Counted from the first letter of the stretch, positions 21,111 to 33,090 are shown. The stretch: 64,000 nucleotides of DNA from Pyrus communis (GCF_963583255.1 NC_084811.1:16014088-16078087), one strand, 5' to 3'. The notes: generated from the letters alone by a model not told the origin. Translations and numbers: made by a program.

Positions 21111-21213
21111 GTGGTTGAGGCTCTTGTTGATTCTCCTTCCTTGTCAAAGTTCGCACAAAATCATCGTCAAAGTCTAAGATATGCGCATGAACCGGTTTAG
21201 AAGTCCGGGTCAT
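21111..21213 (-). pseudogene. gag: Gag N-terminus of element F (truncated)
   Basis: From ATG 21213 the minus strand encodes about 34 residues starting MTRTSKPVHAHILDFDDDF, close to the Gag start of J (MTRSSNPVHEHILDFDDDF). The frame is cut at 21111 by insertion of LTR A. The rest of F lies left of the window. The leader 21214-21318 carries the TTTTAG box (ctaaaa at 21224-21229). Confidence 0.8.
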
Positions 21214-21318
21214 AAACTGGTACCTAAAAACAAGAAAACAAGACAAGGTCAGAAACTAAAACCAAAAACACACGAAAATAAACAAAAAGAAATAACAAAG
21301 GATTAGCAAAGTTGCTAA

Positions 21319-21336
21319 TCCCTGGCAACGGCGCCA
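21319..21336 (-). other. Primer binding site of F (tRNA-Asp, one mismatch)
   Basis: TGGCGCCGTTGCCAGGGA on the minus strand differs from the other PBS copies by one base (G to A at position 14). It sits five bases from the LTR at 21342 and overlaps the usual hairpin. Confidence 0.88.
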
Positions 21337-23896
21337 AAATTTGATGTGAAAATTAACTTAACACACAAATTAACCCTCTTTTGACAATTGTAGTATATTT
21401 GTAAGTAGGGATCGTTCTTAAACTGGGGATTAGGAGGGATTGCTAAACACTTTAAACTGACTCAAATAAATAAAACTAAACTTTAAAACACTTAACTCAA
21501 CTTAAAAGACTCCAAAACAAGTTCACAAGACTCAAAATAAGCTAAAAACACTCAAAACTGCCTAAAAACACAAACTGGGCAGATCTGGCTCTAAACACAA
21601 AATTGGACGAAATTTAGTTCTAACTTGACTCAAAACTCTTGAAAACACAATCTAAAACATATTCTAACTAGTTAGACACTCTACAATAAATGGGGATTTG
21701 GTTTTGGACGAAAATAAAACAAACAAAGCAAGAAATTAAACTAGGTAGATTAGCACAAAATTGGTAGAATTAAGTGGATCGTAGGCTAGCTAGGAGGTCT
21801 TTCTCCACACATGGCATACTTGCATACAAAACAATCTCCAGGTGCTTATTCAATGAATCATGAATCTCAACACCCCAAGTTAATTAGGTACGCTTAAATT
21901 AACTCTCAGATTTTCCTTAGGTCATTGAATTGAATTGAATTTGCGCATTGCAATCAAATTATTCCTCAAAAGTTCTCTACATGAAAGCGCATAATAGAGA
22001 AGCAATCAAAGATCATTAATTTCTATGAAAATCATAAGTGTTGACGAGGCATTCGTAACTATGAAGGCGTATGATACTTATGCCAAGAATCTACTTAACA
22101 TGATTGTGACTAACAACCTTTACTACTTATGAATATAAGGTCCCAACGATTAGGTGAAGTTTCCTTATACCCTAGCATCAGATTTATGCATGCAAATTAA
22201 GTGTGCACTCTCAATTCATATACACAAACAAGTTTTAATTCAAATAGATAAGTAAATTGAATTCACCATTCATGAAATCACAACTGAAAGTAATCAAATC
22301 ATATTGTAAATATAGTCATGGTTTCGAAATTCCCCGTAGCCAAAAGGGGATTAGTTCCCCATACTCGCAAAGCAAAGATTCTTGAAATTAAACAGTGAAA
22401 ACACAAGATAGATTATACCTAAAACGTTTTAGCAATTCTAGGTTGAATGGCATGCACGGCTAGCCTCCTCTTCCTCTTCCTTGCTGTGGCACAAGTTGTG
22501 GGTGGTGGTTTTGGGGCTTTTGAATGGTGTGTTCTTGTTTAGGATGATGAATAAGGGCTGATTATGGTAGTAGGGTGATAGGAGCATATTCATGCGACTT
22601 AATTAGCTTGTTCTCGTGCATTTATGTTGTGTTTCCTTAGTTATTTTAGTGTTTAAAGTCACTTTTGTGTATTTTCAGATTATAAAGCCAAAGTGTGCAA
22701 GAAGATGCAAATTGGAGTCTTTTGGAGCAAAAGAGGAATGAATGAGTTGAAGACTTGAAGAACGATGGATTCCTACTTCAACGAGGACTCCTACTTCAAG
22801 TAGGAAAGTTAACCCTAGGTTTCCCATTTTGGTAACCTTTCCTAATCTTAAACGTCCGCATTTTCCAGCCACTTTGAAGGCCTTATATGCACTTTAGGAC
22901 ACAAAACGAAGGCCCTAACCCACTTTCAAACCTTTGCCGTGGGTTTCCCCTTCTTCCCTTCCCTTGTCGTGCAAGGGGGGGCATTTTTGTCCTAGGTTAT
23001 GAACTTAAACCTATTTCCCTTTCAAAATATAACCCTAAGCCGCACCTAAACCCTAACCCTTTTCTTGGCCGCACCTTTCCCTTTAATTTCTTAACTTAAA
23101 CCAATTTCCTTTTAATTTTCCGATTTGATTTCCTAATTCTAGAAGCCTTTGACTTAATTTTAATTAACCAAAATAACTTAGGGTTTTAATTTCTGAAAAC
23201 CCTCATATATAAGCCGCACCCTAGGGAGAATTTTTGTCATTCATTCATCATCCCATATCAGCCGCAGCCACCACCAACCCTAAAACCTTTTCAACCGCAA
23301 TCTCCATCCATTCCAGCCACCTCCCATCTCTGCCACAACCATTCCCACCATTGCAGCCACCATTTAAACCTCCCTACACCACCCACACCCCTTGCCGCAA
23401 CCCCTTACCACCCTAAATCCATCCCTAAACCAAAATAACATTCAAAAACCCCCTAAACCCTCTCTGCCGTAGCAAGGAGAAGAAGAAAGAGGAGCTTGAC
23501 GCGCAGAAATTCAACGTGGAATTGTTGGGCGTTTTAGGCGTAATCAATAATTTGTTCTCTATGTTTAATTTCAATTTTGTTTCTCTTTCTGTGAAAATGA
23601 GAGGCTAAATCCCTAGTTAGCTAGGGGGTGATTCAAAACCATGTTTATGCTTGCAATATAAATTGACTACCTTCGGTTGGAATTTCATGAGTTGTGGATT
23701 CAATTTGTTTAACTGCTTGATTGATAACTTATTTGTGTATGTTTATTGAGAGTGCACGCTTAGTTTTCATGCATGAATACGATGCTAGAATATAAGTGAG
23801 TTTCACCTAATAGTTACAATCTTATATTCACAAGTAGTGGAGGTCGCTTATAAATGATCGCGTTAAATGAATTCTTGGCACTAGTTTCATGCTCAT

Positions 23897-25887
23897 TGAT
23901 AGGAGCATATTTATGCGCCTTAGTTAGCTAGTTCTTATGCATTTTTGTTATGTTTTCTTAGTTAAAGTAGTCTTTTAAGCTACTTTCATGTGTTTTCAGG
24001 TTTAAAGGACATATTACATGAAATGATGCAATTTGGAGCTTTTGGAGCAAAACTGAGCTGGAATGTGGTGTATGCAAATGGAGCACGAGGAATGGACGAG
24101 GTTGAAGGTCGAAGGAGCTTAAGAAATGAAGAAATGAAAGTGAAGAGCAAAGAAGTCAGAATTGGCAACCAAAGTTTCTAATTTTGGAAGTTTCTATTCT
24201 TGGAGGTTTCCATTGTCGTGAGTTTCTATTCTTGGCTTTGGGCTTTTAGATGACCTAAACCCTAACTCCTTGTGGACCCTAAGCCCATGCCGCACCTAAA
24301 CCCTAATCCTAGCCCACTTAATCAGCCGCACCCTAGGGCCTAATCATTTAATTTCTGCCAACTTAAACCCTAATCCATCTACCCTAAGCCCATGCCGCAC
24401 CTAATGTTCTAGAAACCCTATTTTCTGGTGGATTTCCAACCCTTGCCGCACCCAAACCCTAGCCCATTTGTCTAACCTGATTTCTTTAGGGTTTGGCTGC
24501 CTATATATATATATGTTTTACCACCTTGCCGCAAGGAGAACCCTCACCACAACTCAGAAATTCGTCAAAATATATTCAGCCCCCTTGCCGCAGCCTTCCA
24601 CCACCAATCTGACATATTTTCACACTTTGCCGCAACCCCCATGTCCCCTAAACACTACCATATCATTCCTTACCCACTCATCCATCTAAATAACCCCTAG
24701 AACCTGTCCTAGTTCTTGTGCCGCAGACAAGAGGAGGAGAAAAAGCTTGGGACGTTCATGCCATTCTATTGAGGATTGTTGGAACGTTTTAGGTGTTGTC
24801 TTTCTGTTGAATCCCATGTTTAATTTTGATATTCTTTGTGTTGTGAGTATGAGGAACTAAACCCCCTTGGTTAGGGGGGAATTCAAAACCATGTACATGC
24901 TTGCAATATGATTTGATTACATTCAGTTGTTATTTCATAAGTTGTGGATTCAATTCGTTCATCTATTTGATTGATAACTTATTTGTGTATGTTGATTGAG
25001 AGTGCACGCTTAGTTTTCATGCATGAATATGATGCTAGATTATGAGGGAGTTTCACCTAATAGTTACAATCTTATAATCACAAGTAGTGAAGGTCGCTTG
25101 AAAACGATCGCGTTGAATGAATTCTTAGCATAAGTTTCATGCAATTCATAGTAACGAATGCTTCGTCAATGCTTATGTTTTTCATAGAACTTAATGATTC
25201 TTGCTTGTATCTCTATTATGCAATTCATGTAGGGAACTTGTAGGGAATGTTTTAGGTTGTTGTATGCAATCATCCAACTTAATAACTTGTGGAAAAACTG
25301 AGGGTTAATTAGTGCAATTCACGGTTAATCTGGGGTGTTGAGTATTTATAATTTATTGGAAGAACAACTGAAAATCGTTTTGTTTGCAAGTGTGACATGT
25401 GTGGAGAAGAACCTCCTAACTAGCCTTTTATCCAACCTTTTTATCCAAAAACATTCTACAATCTGTTTAGTTTAAAGTTTCTGTTTTATGTTGAATTTTC
25501 GTCCAAAACAAATCCCCCTTTAATTTGAAGTCTTAGATTAGTTAGAAAGTGTTTTGATTTGTGTTTCTAAGTATTTAGATTCAAGTTTTCACCCAATTTC
25601 GTCCAAATTAGTGTAGGTGCTCAAAACTGCCCAGAAAGTGGTTTTTAGGCAGTTTTGAGTCTTCTAGTTGCTGTTTTGGGTTTTAGGTTTGTTTAAGTGT
25701 TTTAACTTTTAGTTTTGCATTCTTTGAGTCGAGTTTAGTGTTTTAAACTTTGTTTTTGAGTTTTTAAGTCAGTTACCAAGTGTTTAGCAATCCCTCCTAA
25801 TCCCCGGTCTAGAACGATCCCTACTTGCATCTTTACTACAATTGTCACAAGAGGGTTTTAATTTGTGTGCTTAATTATTTCGCATCA
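23897..25887 (+). repeat. 5' LTR of J
   Basis: Starts TGATAGGAGCATATTTATGC and ends TTTCGCATCA. A splice-acceptor-like TTTTCAGGT lies near 23994, a TATATATATATA stretch near 24511, and the C/G hairpin near 24863. CTAATCCCCGG is at 25797-25807 and the tRNA-Asp antisense box at 25822-25841 (16/20). Confidence 0.93.
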
Positions 25888-25893
25888 AATTTT

Positions 25894-25931
25894 TGGCGCC
25901 GTTGCCGGGGATTAGCAACTTTGCTAATCCC
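25894..25931 (+). other. PBS of J (25894-25911) and overlapping hairpin
   Basis: TGGCGCCGTTGCCGGGGA lies six bases past the LTR and matches the tRNA-Asp 3' end. It overlaps an inverted repeat, GGGATTAGCAA (25908-25918) with TTGCTAATCCC (25921-25931), and its last bases are also complementary to U5. Confidence 0.92.
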
Positions 25932-26006
25932 TTGGATTGTTATTTTCGTTTTTCTTATTAGATCAGATTCTTATGTTATTTTGTTTCTTGTTTTAGGTAC
26001 TTGTTT

Positions 26007-27848
26007 ATGACTCGGAGTTCTAATCCGGTTCACGAACATATTTTAGACTTTGACGACGATTTTGAGCGTGAGTTGCGACGTAAGAGGAAGAACCCGGAAC
26101 CTAGTGAATCAAGTGCAAGTTCCGAGTCCGTCTCTGAATTTGAAGAAGAGGAGGAGGAAGCCACGGCAGGGATATTTGAAGAAGTCCAAGGCATGGCGGT
26201 GGACAACCGTACACTCAAGGAGCTTGCAGCTTCGGGATTGGGTAATGCCGCACCCTTGTGCATTCAATACCCCACGGCTGCCCAAGGTAAGACGGATGAG
26301 TTTGAATTAAAGTCAAGTTTGCTTCATCATATTCCTAAATACCATGGCTTGTCCATGGAAGATCCTAACAAACATTTGAAAGAATTTGAAGTAGTTTGCT
26401 CTAGTATGACTCCCGTCACTGTTGACGGAAATATCTTGAAGATGAAGGCTTTTCCATTCTCTTTGATGGATAAAGCCAAAGATTGGTTATATGAGTTAGC
26501 TCCCGGCACTGTCACTTCTTGGGAGAGTATGAAGAGAGCATATTTGGAGAAGTTCTTTCCAACTTCTCGCATCATCCTCCTACGCAAAAAGATAAGCGGA
26601 ATCCAGCAAGAAGAAGGTGAGTCTTTTCCTACATATTATGAACGATTTAAATCACTTGTTGCTTCTTGTCCACAGCATCAGATGAAGGAGGAGTTGCTCT
26701 TGCAATATTTCTACGAGGGTCTCCTACCTCTAGAACGTCAAATGCTTGATGCTTCGGCGGGGGGAGCATTGGTGGACAAGACGCCCAGGGATGCCAAGGT
26801 CTTGATCGCTAACTGAGCATTGAACGCTCAACAATACGAAGGCGTTGGACAGAGGAGTACCCCACGGCAACACCAAGTCAATAAGGTAAGTGCCATAACC
26901 GAACTTCAAAATCAAATGGCTAACCTTACTACGTTGATTTCTCAGGTGGTGGAAGGTCCAAAAGTTAAAACCGTAGCTTCTTGTGGCGTATGCTCCATGC
27001 AAGGACACCCTACGGACAAGTGCCCACAATTAATCGAGAATGGAGGGTGGGAGACACTCAATGTCGTGGGATATGGCAACCAATACCAATCACGTGGTGA
27101 TCCGTTCTCTAATACTTACAATCCCGGTTGGCGTGATCATCCGAATTTCAAATGGCGAGACCCCCAACAAGGTCAACAACAAAGCGGATTTAGGCAACAA
27201 CCCCCGGGTTTCTATCAAAAACCATTGGCACCACCACAAGCCCAAGCACAACCTGCCCAAAGCAATGTAGGTAATTCAAGTGATGATGATAAGATTTTTC
27301 AATTACTTACTACTTTGATGCAGGAAGTCCAAACTCAAAACAAAGAGAGGCAAATCCAAGACAAGAGGGTGGACAACTTGGAGAAGCAAGTGGGACAGAT
27401 TACCGAGTTCATGGGGCAATTTCGTGAGCAAGGAAGGTTGCCTAGCTCAACGGTGGTCAATCCGAAAGGTGGATTCGAATCTGCAAAAGCTATGCATTTG
27501 CGAAGTGGAAAGCAAGTCGGATCTGACCTCAAACCATCCAAATCACGTTCCAACGAGGAGGATGAGTTGAGAATTGAAGAGGAGGAGCAAAGGCCACTCA
27601 CGGCCAAGGTGGAACCAAATGTGCCGCAAGTTCCAAGTGATCCTAAACCGTCCAATTCACCCCATAAAGGTAAAAACGTGTCAAGTTCAGTTCCTACTAA
27701 TGCTTTTCCTTTGAATGTTCCTTTTCCTAGTAGATTTAAGCAAACAAAAAAAAGAGGAAGCGGAAAAGGACATTCTCGAGACGTTTCGCAAAGTTCAAGT
27801 CAACATACCTTTGTTAGATGCAATCAAGCAAGTTCCGAGGTATGCTAA
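26007..27848 (+). pseudogene. gag: Gag of J, with one stop and a 3' frameshift
   Basis: Gag forms the particle that packages element RNA. From ATG 26007 (MTRSSNPVHEHILDFDDDF) the frame is open to TGA at 26814-26816, where K2 has CGA, then continues in the same frame to 27848. The capsid-type domain (plant retrotransposon Gag family) covers SMEDPNKHLKEFEVVCSSM to FPTYYERFKSLVASCPQH. A CCHC zinc knuckle, CGVCSMQGHPTDKC, is at 26982-27023. An acidic EEEEEA stretch lies near the N-terminus. One extra A in the run at 27746-27753 shifts the frame into that of the protease. Programmed frameshifting is conceivable, but K1 has no extra base here, so mutation is likelier. Confidence 0.88.
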
Positions 27849-28383
27849 GTTCTTGAAGGAGTTGTGTACCACTAGGAAGAGGATGTCGACTATGGAAGTG
27901 GTAAAGGTAGGTGAAAATGTGTCCGCCATCTTGCAACGCAAACTACCTCCCAAATGCAAGGATCCAGGTAGCTTTACCATTCCTTGTGTCATTGGGAATA
28001 CTAGATTTGAATCTGCCATGCTTGATTTAGGTGCTTCTATAAATGTTATGCCATATTCCATTTATGCATCTATGAACTTAGGAGCATTGAAAAATGATGG
28101 GGTAATAATACAATTGGCCGATAGATCTAACGCCTATCCAAAGGGAGTTTTGGAAGATGTTCTTGTGCAGGTTAATCATTTGGTCTTCCCGGCGGATTTC
28201 TATGTCCTCGAAATGGATGAATCGAACCATGCTCCTTTGCTGCCCATTCTACTTGGAAGGCCATTCATGAAGACGGCCCGGACGAAGATTGACGTGTATA
28301 GTGGAACTTTGTCCATGGAATTCGATGGGGAAGTTGTTAATTTTAATCTTTCTGATTCCATTAAATACCCTAGTAAGGAGTGA
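27754..28383 (+). pseudogene. pol: Protease of J, last coding domain before a pol deletion
   Basis: The frame after the A-run encodes the linker (KQVPRYAKFLKELCTTRKR) and an aspartic protease with active site DLGAS (Asp codon near 28024) and the flap/ILLGRP segment typical of retropepsins. It ends at a TGA (28381-28383), where the sequence jumps from KYPS directly into post-integrase spacer. The K1 text between these points (about 34990-38190) is missing. The protease fold looks complete, so loss of RT to integrase was one clean deletion. Confidence 0.87.
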
Positions 28384-29509
28384 ATGAGGTCTTCGTCCGG
28401 CTGTACGACGTAAAAGCAAGCGCTACTTGGGAGGCAACCCATGCATTCAACAAAGGAAGACCTAGAAAGCACTCCAATTCCAGATTTGCGTTCCTAAACC
28501 CTTCTCTTTGTTGATTCTTTCTAATCTGCCTATTTAGTTGTTTTACTTGCTGTTTGTGTGGTTCTTTGTGTGATTCTATGCTTAAAACATTGAGGACAAT
28601 GTTTGATTTAAGTGTGGGGGGGTAACTAAGTGTTTTTCATGCAAATTCGTGGGATTTTATCACCCATTATTTCAAAACTTGTTCCTTGCTGTTTTTAAGT
28701 GTTTTTAAGCAGTTTTGGTGTGTTTTAGTATGTTTTGAAGTAAAAATCCGAAAATCAAAGAAAAATTTGAAAAATTTGTTTTAAAAAACCCAAAAAAGAG
28801 TTATTTTTGTGTGTTTGTTTGTGTCTTAGGGTACCTTCCAACACAATGATGAGGATTTGGTTTTTAAATACATGGCTGTTAAAGAGAGTGATTAACATGG
28901 ATGAAGTTTGATTTACTCTATGTTTATGCTTGGTTGTGGTTATAACTTATGACTTCACATGTAATCAAAAAGAAGAAAAAAATTAGTTTTTGTAACATGC
29001 TTGAAGGAAGGAACTCAAACTAATGCTACAACCTTGTGAGATTTGAGCCTAAACGTTTATTTGGAGAGTTAAAATCTGTGCATTCTTGGTTTCTAAAGTC
29101 GTTGCATGATCTCATTTTTCTTTGCTTGGTTACTACTTAGAAGGCGTTTCATCATTTAGTTCCAAATACTAGAACTCATGCCAATTTCATTCAAAACATG
29201 TTATTGAATTGCATAACACATATTCAAGATGAAGTTAGTAGTGACCACCATAGCCAAATTGCCATATTTCCCTATTTCATTTGTTTGTAGGATTTAACCC
29301 CGTTGAGCCTTGTGTTGCCTACTTTCTTTGTTAACCCACAATTATCCTCACCTAGCCTAGAGTAGGACCACCCATACCTTTGTTCTTGAAGCATAGTAAA
29401 AGCATAACTCAAAGATGAATTCCTTTTGATCATTGCATTGTAGAAAACAAGTGTGGGGGAAGGATTCTTGATACATGGGTGTGCCAAAGTCTTGAATGAG
29501 CCGGCAAAG

Positions 29510-29545
<36 letters not shown>

Positions 29546-30325
29546 GTTGAAAAGTTGAGAAAAAGAGTTCCAAAGTATTGTTTGTTGAAGAAAGGGTCCA
29601 AAACAATGAATTCGCCCCTAAGGAGTTGTCTAAATCTTTCCCTTGTGTTTTAAAGTTAATTTCTGCAATCTAAGTGAATTCTAAGTCTCAATTTCATTGT
29701 TTTGCTTACTATTGCTTGAAGAAAGTTTGTTTTCCCTATCCTCTCCTTGTTAACCAACACCCCAAGCCCCATTACAACCCTAAACTTCTATCTTGAGTGT
29801 TATGTGTGTCAATTTGTGGAGTTTGAATTTGGTATGAGCATATGGTGTCACTGGTTCTCGCATCTAAGTAGTAGCATTCCATTCATGAGATCATATCTAA
29901 ACATGCTTCTTAACTCTAGAAATTGCATTCGTTGCGAAACATATATGTGAGCATTCGTTTTCATATCTACATCAATCTTCTCACATATGACTAGTATAGG
30001 GTGTGGAGTTAGAAAATCTGAGTGAAAATAGAGTGTCTATCTTGTAAGGAATTGAGGGAATTCTCTAAGGCATGTTACTACATTCAAAGCATTGTGTTAA
30101 TTGATTACTTGTGAACAAGTGAGTAGTGGCTTTACTTAAGTATGTGCTTGTGTAAAGAGGACTCAAATCTGTGGGGATAATGATCTTTAACATGTCATGT
30201 GCATTGGAAATCCCTGAGGCAAACGTTGGAAGGTTTAGGTTTTGTTTTGGTTAGTTGTTTCATTTTGTTTTCTTTCTTTTGTTTGTTTTGCTCGAGGACT
30301 AGCAAAAGCTAAGTGTGGGGGAATT
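28384..30325 (+). other. Non-coding 3' spacer of J with three PPT-like motifs
   Basis: It begins with the text found after integrase in K1 (CGTCCGGCTG). G7 at 28616-28622 follows TTTGATTTAAGTGT. A second AAGTGTGGGGGAAGG motif (29449-29463) precedes an A/G tract (29509-29560). The terminal AAGTGTGGGGGAATT (30311-30325) abuts the 3' LTR. No coding sequence was recognised. Confidence 0.85.
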
Positions 30326-32316
30326 TGATAGGAGCATATTTATGCGCCTTAGTTAGCTAGTTCTTATGCATTTTTGTTATGTTTTCTTAGTTAAAGTAGT
30401 CTTTTAAGCTACTTTCATGTGTTTTCAGGTTTAAAGGACATATTACATGAAATGATGCAATTTGGAGCTTTTGGAGCAAAACTGAGCTGGAATGTGGTGT
30501 ATGCAAATGGAGCACGAGGAATGGACGAGGTTGAAGGTCGAAGGAGCTTAAGAAATGAAGAAATGAAAGTGAAGAGCAAAGAAGTCAGAATTGGCAACCA
30601 AAGTTTCTAATTTTGGAAGTTTCTATTCTTGGAGGTTTCCATTGTCGTGAGTTTCTATTCTTGGCTTTGGGCTTTTAGATGACCTAAACCCTAACTCCTT
30701 GTGGACCCTAAGCCCATGCCGCACCTAAACCCTAATCCTAGCCCACTTAATCAGCCGCACCCTAGGGCCTAATCATTTAATTTCTGCCAACTTAAACCCT
30801 AATCCATCTACCCTAAGCCCATGCCGCACCTAATGTTCTAGAAACCCTATTTTCTGGTGGATTTCCAACCCTTGCCGCACCCAAACCCTAGCCCATTTGT
30901 CTAACCTGATTTCTTTAGGGTTTGGCTGCCTATATATATATATGTTTTACCACCTTGCCGCAAGGAGAACCCTCACCACAACTCAGAAATTCGTCAAAAT
31001 ATATTCAGCCCCCTTGCCGCAGCCTTCCACCACCAATCTGACATATTTTCACACTTTGCCGCAACCCCCATGTCCCCTAAACACAACCATATCATTCCTT
31101 ACCCACTCATCCATCTAAATAACCCCTAGAACCTGTCCTAGTTCTTGTGCCGCAGACAAGAGGAGGAGAAAAAGCTTGGGACGTTCATGCCATTCTATTG
31201 AGGATTGTTGGAACGTTTTAGGTGTTGTCTTTCTGTTGAATCCCATGTTTAATTTTGATATTCTTTGTGTTGTGAGTATGAGGAACTAAACCCCCTTGGT
31301 TAGGGGGGAATTCGAAACCATGTACATGCTTGCAATATGATTTGATTACATTCAGTTGTTATTTCATAAGTTGTGGATTCAATTCGTTCATCTATTTGAT
31401 TGATAACTTATTTGTGTATGTTGATTGAGAGTGCACGCTTAGTTTTCATGCATGAATATGATGCTAGATTATGAGGGAGTTTCACCTAATAGTTACAATC
31501 TTATAATCACAAGTAGTGAAGGTCGCTTGAAAACGATCGCGTTGAATGAATTCTTAGCATAAGTTTCATGCAATTCATAGTAACGAATGCTTCGTCAATG
31601 CTTATGTTTTTCATAGAACTTAATGATTCTTGCTTGTATCTCTATTATGCAATTCATGTAGGGAACTTGTAGGGAATGTTTTAGGTTGTTGTATGCAATC
31701 ATCCAACTTAATAACTTGTGGAAAAACTGAGGGTTAATTAGTGCAATTCACGGTTAATCTGGGGTGTTGAGTATTTATAATTTATTGGAAGAACAACTGA
31801 AAATCGTTTTGTTTGCAAGTGTGACATGTGTGGAGAAGAACCTCCTAACTAGCTTTTTATCCAACCTTTTTATCCAAAAACATTCTACAATCTGTTTAGT
31901 TTAAAGTTTCTGTTTTATGTTGAATTTTCGTCCAAAACAAATCCCCCTTTAATTTGAAGTCTTAGATTAGTTAGAAAGTGTTTTGATTTGTGTTTCTAAG
32001 TATTTAGATTCAAGTTTTCACCCAATTTCGTCCAAATTAGTATAGGTGCTCAAAACTGCCCAGAAAGTGGTTTTTAGGCAGTTTTGAGTCTTCTAGTTGC
32101 TGTTTTGGGTTTTAGGTTTGTTTAAGTGTTTTAACTTTTAGTTTTGCATTCTTTGAGTCGAGTTTAGTGTTTTAAACTTTGTTTTTGAGTTTTTAAGTCA
32201 GTTACCAAGTGTTTAGCAATCCCTCCTAATCCCCGGTCTAGAACGATCCCTACTTGCATCTTTACTACAATTGTCACAAGAGGGTTTTAATTTGTGTGCT
32301 TAATTATTTCGCATCA
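30326..32316 (+). repeat. 3' LTR of J
   Basis: It is 1,991 bp, the same length as the 5' LTR. Differences seen by eye: ACACT/ACACA near 24654/31083, TTCAAAACC/TTCGAAACC, CTAGCCTT/CTAGCTTT, and TAGTGTAGG/TAGTATAGG. Confidence 0.93.
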
Positions 32317-33068
32317 CTCATCATAGTAATGAATGCCTCGTCAACACTTATAGTTTTCATATTGCTTAATGATCTTTGATTGTATCTTTATTGTGCTTTT
32401 CACGTAAAGGACTTTTGGAGAATGTTTTGAATTGTGTATGCGCTGTCCCATCCAATTCATTAACTTAAGGAGAACTTGAAGGTTAATTTAAGCGAACCTA
32501 ATTAACCCGGGGTGTTGAGTTTCATGATTCATCAAAAGACCAACTGAAAATCATCTTGTATGCAAGTGTGACATGTGTGGAGAAGAACCTTCTAGCTAGC
32601 ATTTCATCCATATTTTCATCAAATTCATATTTACAATCTATTTTAATTACAATCTGTGCACCCTGTTTAATTTTGTCAAAAACTAAATCCCCCTTTACTT
32701 TAGTGTTCAATTTAGTTAGAAAGTGTCTTAGTTTGTGTTTCTAAGTGTTTTGATTCAATTTATCACCCAAATTCGTCCAAATTAGTGTAAGTGCTCAAAA
32801 CTGCACAGATTGTGTTTTTAAGGCAGTTTTGAGTGTTTTGGTGCAGTTTTGAGTCTTTTGGTTTGTTTTAGTGTTTTAAGTGTTTAGTTTTGCATTCTTT
32901 GAGTCTAGTTTAGTGTTTTAACCTTTGTTTTACGTTTTTGAGTCAGTTTTCAAGTGATTTAGCAATCCCTCCTAATCCCCGGTTTAGAATGATCCCTACT
33001 TATACATATACTACAATTGTCAAAATAGGGTTTTAATTTGTGTGCTTATATATTTCGCATCAAATTTT

Positions 33069-33090
33069 TGGCGCCGTTGCCGGGGATTAG
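33069..33090 (+). other. PBS of K1 (33069-33086) and hairpin start
   Basis: TGGCGCCGTTGCCGGGGA is followed by TTAG. CCGGGGATTAG (33080-33090) is exactly complementary to CTAATCCCCGG (32972-32982) in the LTR. A TTTTAG|GTAC box (33171-33176) precedes the gag ATG at 33187. Confidence 0.92.

Larger units (their letters stand above)
23892..32321 (+). mobile_element. Element J: young gag-protease-only element, TSD CTCAT
   Basis: J spans 23897-32316 with CTCAT at 23892-23896 and 32317-32321. The two LTRs are both 1,991 bp, and I saw only four substitutions between them, so the insertion is recent. The internal region (25888-30325) has PBS, gag, protease, a spacer and a polypurine tract, but RT, RNase H and integrase are deleted. 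It must have been copied by enzymes of another element. Confidence 0.93.
22576..33062 (+). repeat. 5' LTR of K1, split by J
   Basis: The LTR parts are 22576-23896 and 32322-33062. The first part includes U3, a TATA-like ATATATAA near 23204, the C/G hairpin near 23612 and the start of the conserved R/U5 block. The second holds the U5 end with CTAATCCCCGG (32972-32982) and the tRNA-Asp antisense box (32997-33016, 16/20). J is inserted at CTCAT. Confidence 0.9.

Noticed and set aside
27746..27753. Programmed frameshift between gag and protease in J
   Set aside because: K1 has no extra base at this point and reads gag into protease in one frame, so a slippage mutation in the A-run is the simpler explanation.
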